DNA of 36,772 bases from a bacterium 1xD8-48 (GTDB lineage: Bacteria > Bacillota > Clostridia > Lachnospirales > Lachnospiraceae): positions 1 through 36,772 of the forward strand of contig QZDS01000041.1 in NCBI GenBank assembly GCA_009917455.1, written 5' to 3'. The position numbers and the translations under genes were made by a program. Within the stretch, counting starts at the first letter, position 1, and each line of letters starts with the position of its first letter. Under the pieces are notes generated by a model that did no database searches, was not told where the DNA came from, and saw nothing but the letters and a program-made list of their open reading frames with translations. This document shows, in pieces, positions 34,049 through 36,772 of the stretch.

Positions 34049-34093
34049 ATGGCAGGTCAGGTTATTACAATCGGACGGCAATGCTCACCGTAA
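34049..34093 (+). pseudogene. Cytidylate-kinase-like protein, N-terminal stub
   Basis: Six bases after the MATE stop, an ATG opens MAGQVITIGRQCSP then TAA. The sequence QVITIGRQ is the start of cytidylate-kinase-like (AAA_26) proteins, normally followed by a G-S-G-G-R phosphate loop. Only this beginning is left. GGGAGAT at 34034-34040 would be its ribosome site. Confidence 0.55.
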
Positions 34094-34140
34094 AAGCGCC
34101 CCAGGCGGCTATTTCCAAATGATGCCATAGGATTTTTGCT

Positions 34141-34506
34141 ACTAACAGGCAAAAGTATTGAAGAATGGCTTAAAATCAAGGGTTTTAAGGCTTGGTGGGG
34201 TTCATCACGGTGGGTGGTGAACCCCAATTTTTTGGTTTTTGGATGCCGCTGATAGTGGGGCGATTGGGGCAAAAATCGTACTATCAGGCAAAAGTATACT
34301 TTCACGCAAAAGTCTGGGGTTTCCGTGATAGTATAAAACGGAAAGGTAAAAAGGAGTAGGATATTGGCGATTTTGGCTGAAAGGCGTATTAGCTTGACGG
34401 AAAATGCTGTCGGAAAACGGGATATATGATACAAACACGGAAACTGCCTGGAGTTTTCGTGTTTGTATATGAGTTTCCGTGATAGTTTGGGGTTTTGCGT
34501 GATAGT
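34141..34506. repeat. Cluster of short dispersed repeats (ACTATCACGCAAAA type)
   Basis: Six related units lie in the 600-bp gap after the MATE gene: ACTAACAGGCAAAAGT (34141), ACTATCAGGCAAAAGT (34280), ACTTTCACGCAAAAGT (34298), and in reverse orientation TTTCCGTGATAGT (34320 and 34474) and TTTTGCGTGATAGT (34493). Spacing is irregular. The open frames here follow the repeats and look non-coding. No gene is seen in 34094-34644. Confidence 0.65.
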
Positions 34507-34644
34507 ATACAGAAAAATTGAAAAAGGTAAAGAACGCATCAGTTTCCCGGCTTGTATTTGAAAACGGGATTTTCTCCTTAGAGCCGGACATACAGTTATG
34601 AAAAGCCAGTCAAGGTTCTCCTGCTGATTTTTTTGTGCAGCATG

Positions 34645-34673
34645 GTTCATAGCATTTGGTAAATGCTATGAAC
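34645..34673. repeat. Perfect hairpin overlapping the TetR stop codon
   Basis: GTTCATAGCATTT, GGT, AAATGCTATGAAC: a perfect 13-bp stem. It covers the last codons of the TetR gene. No T tract on either strand, so it may be a weak terminator or stabilise the transcript end. Confidence 0.65.
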
Positions 34674-35258
34674 AGCCTGTTTAATATATTTTCTCCCTTG
34701 TTCAACAATGTCAAAAGAGTTATTGGAGAAGCACCATGTAGCCATTGTGCCTCTCACAATGCTTTCAAAATAATTGAAAATTTCATTGCATGAAAAATCG
34801 GAGGATGAATACGCTAAACTTGATTCTATTTCATCCTGCAATATTTTGATAAAATATCGTTTGCTGAAATGTTCGGAAGGTCCAGGCATACATGCACTTA
34901 GATTTAGCGAATAAGCTAAGCAGGTAAGTTCATATCCAGCGTATTCTGCGAATTCAAATTCCAGATTTAAAAAGTAGGTGATACGTTCAATTACGGATTT
35001 ATTAGGGTTGGAGGCTATAAATTCATCGTAATGGGTGCAGATATAGGTTCCCATATCAGCATAATAGCTTTCCCTTACAATATCTTCCTTGGAGTTGTAA
35101 TGAACATAAAATGATCCTTTTGCCAATCCTGCTGTCTGGCAAATTTCACTTATAGTAACATTATCGTACCCTTTGCTTTTTATAAGTGTGACTGCTGTTT
35201 CAAATATTTTATTTTTTGTATCAACAGCTCTATCTTTGCGTGTTTTTTTCTGTTCCAT
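34647..35258 (-). CDS. TetR/AcrR-family transcriptional repressor
   Basis: A 203-residue regulator. The N-terminal DNA-binding domain (residues ~15-61) has KIFETAVTLIKSKGYDNVTI, SEICQTAGLAKGSFYVHYNS and KEDIV, the full TetR helix-turn-helix. The C-terminal helical domain is a ligand pocket of the less conserved kind. AAGGAG 8 bases before the ATG supports the start. It is divergent from the YciI-like gene, and a palindrome overlapping that gene's promoter is the likely operator. Its physiological ligand is unknown. Confidence 0.9.
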   Translation of the reverse strand: MEQKKTRKDRAVDTKNKIFETAVTLIKSKGYDNVTISEICQTAGLAKGSFYVHYNSKEDIVRESYYADMGTYICTHYDEFIASNPNKSVIERITYFLNLEFEFAEYAGYELTCLAYSLNLSACMPGPSEHFSKRYFIKILQDEIESSLAYSSSDFSCNEIFNYFESIVRGTMATWCFSNNSFDIVEQGRKYIKQAVHSIYQML

Positions 35259-35282
35259 TCCTTGACTCCTTATAAAATGCTA

Positions 35283-35311
35283 TTGACAATATGGATGGTA
35301 GTAGTTAAAAT
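35283..35311 (+). promoter_or_regulatory. Promoter of the YciI-like gene
   Basis: A perfect TTGACA (35283-35288), 17-base spacer and TAAAAT (35306-35311). Confidence 0.8.
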
Positions 35312-35343
35312 AGTGACCACGGTCATTGACTGCGGTCACTATT
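35309..35343. promoter_or_regulatory. Palindromic TetR operator
   Basis: AATAGTGACC (35309-35318) is the exact reverse complement of GGTCACTATT (35334-35343). Inside lie TGACCACGGTCA and TGACTGCGGTCA, two adjacent TetR-type palindromes. The dyad overlaps the -10 and transcription start of the YciI-like gene and lies within 60 bases of the TetR start, so one bound repressor could control both genes. Confidence 0.75.
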
Positions 35344-35373
35344 ATTCTAACACATTTTTGCAGGAGGTACAAT

Positions 35374-35670
35374 ATGTTTATTTTTAATCTGACTTATATC
35401 AAGCCAATTTTGGAAGTTGAAAAAATGTTACCGGCGCATATTAGTTATTTGGAAGAAAACTACAATGCAAAAAAATTTATTTGTTCTGGAAGAAAGAATC
35501 CACGAACTGGCGGGATAATTCTTTGTAATTGTGCCACAAAGCAGGAGGCAGAACAGATTATGAAGCAAGACCCATTTTTCCGAGAAAAAATTGCCCGGTA
35601 TGAAATAATTGAGTTCGTACCATCTAAATCATTGGAAGAATTTAAAGCAATTATGGAAAAAATCAAATAG
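35374..35670 (+). CDS. YciI-like (YCII-related) small protein
   Basis: A 98-residue protein with the dimeric ferredoxin-like alpha-beta pattern of YCII-related proteins: FIFNLTYIKP at the start, the conserved HISYLEENYNAKKFICSGRK with the family histidine, GGIILCNC, and DPFFREKIARYEIIEF. Relatives are small enzymes or binding proteins of mostly unknown function. AGGAGG 6 bases before ATG 35374 fixes the start; an earlier GTG at 35326 lies in the operator and is unlikely. Likely repressed by the divergent TetR protein. Confidence 0.85.
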   Translation: MFIFNLTYIKPILEVEKMLPAHISYLEENYNAKKFICSGRKNPRTGGIILCNCATKQEAEQIMKQDPFFREKIARYEIIEFVPSKSLEEFKAIMEKIK

Positions 35671-35782
35671 TGGATTAGCTTGAAAAATGAGATTTTATGT
35701 CTAATGAAACGAAAGGAATAAGCGTTTTCATGATGAAATAATTGTGGCGAGGCTGGAAAAGATACCATTGATTAAGCAAAGT

Positions 35783-35819
35783 CCGCCGCACTATGGCCTT
35801 CATCCGCCATATGCGGCGG
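35783..35819. repeat. GC-rich hairpin
   Basis: CCGCCGCA/TGCGGCGG with an inner TATGG/CCATA. It is followed by CTGCCTTTTCC, only a weak T tract. It may end the YciI transcript. Nothing else is recognised in 35671-36056. Confidence 0.55.
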
Positions 35820-36056
35820 TCTGCCTTTTCCGCAGGCAGGTCTGACAGCAGAAACCGCTTGGAAAGCGGGGGAATCAGAGGTAATATGCTTACACGGCGG
35901 TTTGCGTTTCCCCTATATCGGACGAATGGATAAATAGCATTTGCCGTTTTGGTGTGATGGAAGGAAAAGAATTCACGCTGTCAAATCCGCTATTCACGCT
36001 ATCGGCGTTAGACTATTTCCTGTTTTTTACGATATAAAAAGTGAGAGCCGGAGGAG

Positions 36057-36770
36057 GTGGATTTTATAAAAATTGCAATCTGTGATGATGAAAAGAATAT
36101 AAGGGCCTACTTAGCCTCTCTGGTCAGGAAGCAGGGGAGGGAGTGTGAAATTGCAGAGTATATGTCTGCGGACGAATACTTGCTGGATCAAACAGAGCAT
36201 GACCTGCTGTTTTTAGATATAGAGCTTGCTGGAGATGGCCCAGGTATGGACGGGATGGAGCTGGCAAGGCGGATAAGGGGCATGGAGCTGGAGCGTCAGC
36301 CGGTCATTATTTTTGTTACGGGATATGAAAAATATGTCTATGACGCTTTTGACGTGGGGGCATTCCAATACCTCCTGAAACCTATTGATGAACAGAGATT
36401 TGCCGAGGTTTTTGGCCGGGCAGCGGCGCAGATCATATTTGAGGCGGAACAGAAAAAGAAAACGCTGGTCATCCAGTACGGGAGTGAAAGCAGGGCGGTA
36501 CCGCTCCAAGACATTTATTATATTGAGAGCCGCAACCATAAGGTGGTGCTGTACCTCAAAGATGGGGAGCTGGAATATTACGAGAAAATCGGGAGACTGG
36601 AGGAAGAATTGCAGGGGCAGTTTTTCCGGATACACAGGGGGTATCTCGTCAACCTCGCCTATGTCGAGGGGTATGATAAAACAGAGGTAACGCTGGCTGG
36701 TGGCATCAGTCTGCCCCTTTCAAAAAGATACGAGGACTTTGCGGCGGCATACCTGCAGTTTGTGCAGTAA
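36057..36770 (+). CDS. LytTR-family response regulator
   Basis: A 237-residue protein. The receiver domain has ICDDEKN, phosphoacceptor Asp54 in LFLDIE and Lys108 in LLKPID; the C-terminal LytTR domain has VPLQDIYYIESRNHKVVLY, FFRIHRGYLVNLAYV and LPLSKRYEDF. The start is doubtful: GTG 36057 directly follows GGAGGA with only one base between, and the family usually begins at the I-K-I-A-I stretch, where the codon here is ATA. Stop at 36768-36770, so the gene is complete at its 3' end. A partner kinase probably lies just beyond the window. Confidence 0.88.
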   Translation: MDFIKIAICDDEKNIRAYLASLVRKQGRECEIAEYMSADEYLLDQTEHDLLFLDIELAGDGPGMDGMELARRIRGMELERQPVIIFVTGYEKYVYDAFDVGAFQYLLKPIDEQRFAEVFGRAAAQIIFEAEQKKKTLVIQYGSESRAVPLQDIYYIESRNHKVVLYLKDGELEYYEKIGRLEEELQGQFFRIHRGYLVNLAYVEGYDKTEVTLAGGISLPLSKRYEDFAAAYLQFVQ

Positions 36771-36772
36771 AG

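Noticed and set aside
34141..34506. CRISPR array
   Set aside because: Units are short, occur in both orientations and are irregularly spaced.
34057..34650. 197- and 128-residue minus-strand frames in the MATE-TetR gap
   Set aside because: The translations follow the short repeats and show low complexity; no motif or good start.

Overview
The window looks like the chromosome of a gut Firmicute of class Clostridia, most likely a Lachnospiraceae relative. The grounds are Gram-positive features (strong AGGAGG-type ribosome sites, lipoprotein genes, no outer-membrane genes), LytTR response regulators, a YD-repeat Rhs protein with several displaced toxin tips, and debris of clostridial conjugative elements. 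No rRNA, tRNA or CRISPR array was seen. All assignments are read by eye from the sequence; no database search was run.

Region 1 (1-9050) is a polymorphic-toxin island. A 5'-truncated Rhs/YD-repeat protein carries one toxin tip and is followed by its presumed immunity gene. Downstream are four further toxin-tip remnants, each without a proper start and each followed by a small AT-rich presumed immunity gene. The tips include a YwqJ-like deaminase fragment, an ADP-ribosyltransferase fragment and two His-rich tips of unknown class. Two tips still carry the conserved pre-toxin segment of the main Rhs gene; one shares a 314-bp perfect direct repeat with it. A spacer motif is also repeated between cassettes. 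A peptidoglycan-binding/CHAP hydrolase closes the island.

Region 2 (9050-16700) is a scrapyard. It holds a chimeric ExeA-type transposition ATPase fragment, conjugative-element tails, a PD-(D/E)XK 'transposase' (apparently intact), a frameshifted DUF6034-like gene, an intact CPBP protease, a HemZ scrap, a lipoprotein, an internally deleted GNAT gene, a methyltransferase, and mobilisation-gene debris on the minus strand.

Region 3 (16700-25800) is sensing and envelope defence. It has a BlaI/M56 (BlaR1-like) pair with a visible promoter and tandem operators, then an FtsX-type permease, ABC ATPase, OmpR regulator and histidine kinase in one operon (antimicrobial-peptide type), then a membrane-anchored XRE regulator with a TraX-family membrane protein.

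Region 4 (25800-36772) holds an AgrA/AgrC-like pair that precedes a lipoprotein, three membrane proteins (one split by an in-frame stop) and an ABC ATPase. Next is a MATE exporter flanked by a LysR stub with a surviving operator-like dyad and by a cytidylate-kinase-like stub, then a field of short repeats. The window ends with a TetR regulator divergent from a YciI-like gene across a strong palindromic operator, and a LytTR response regulator.

The theme is a mobile, rearranging region: intact stress and transport operons lie between toxin cassettes and many genes cut down to their ends.
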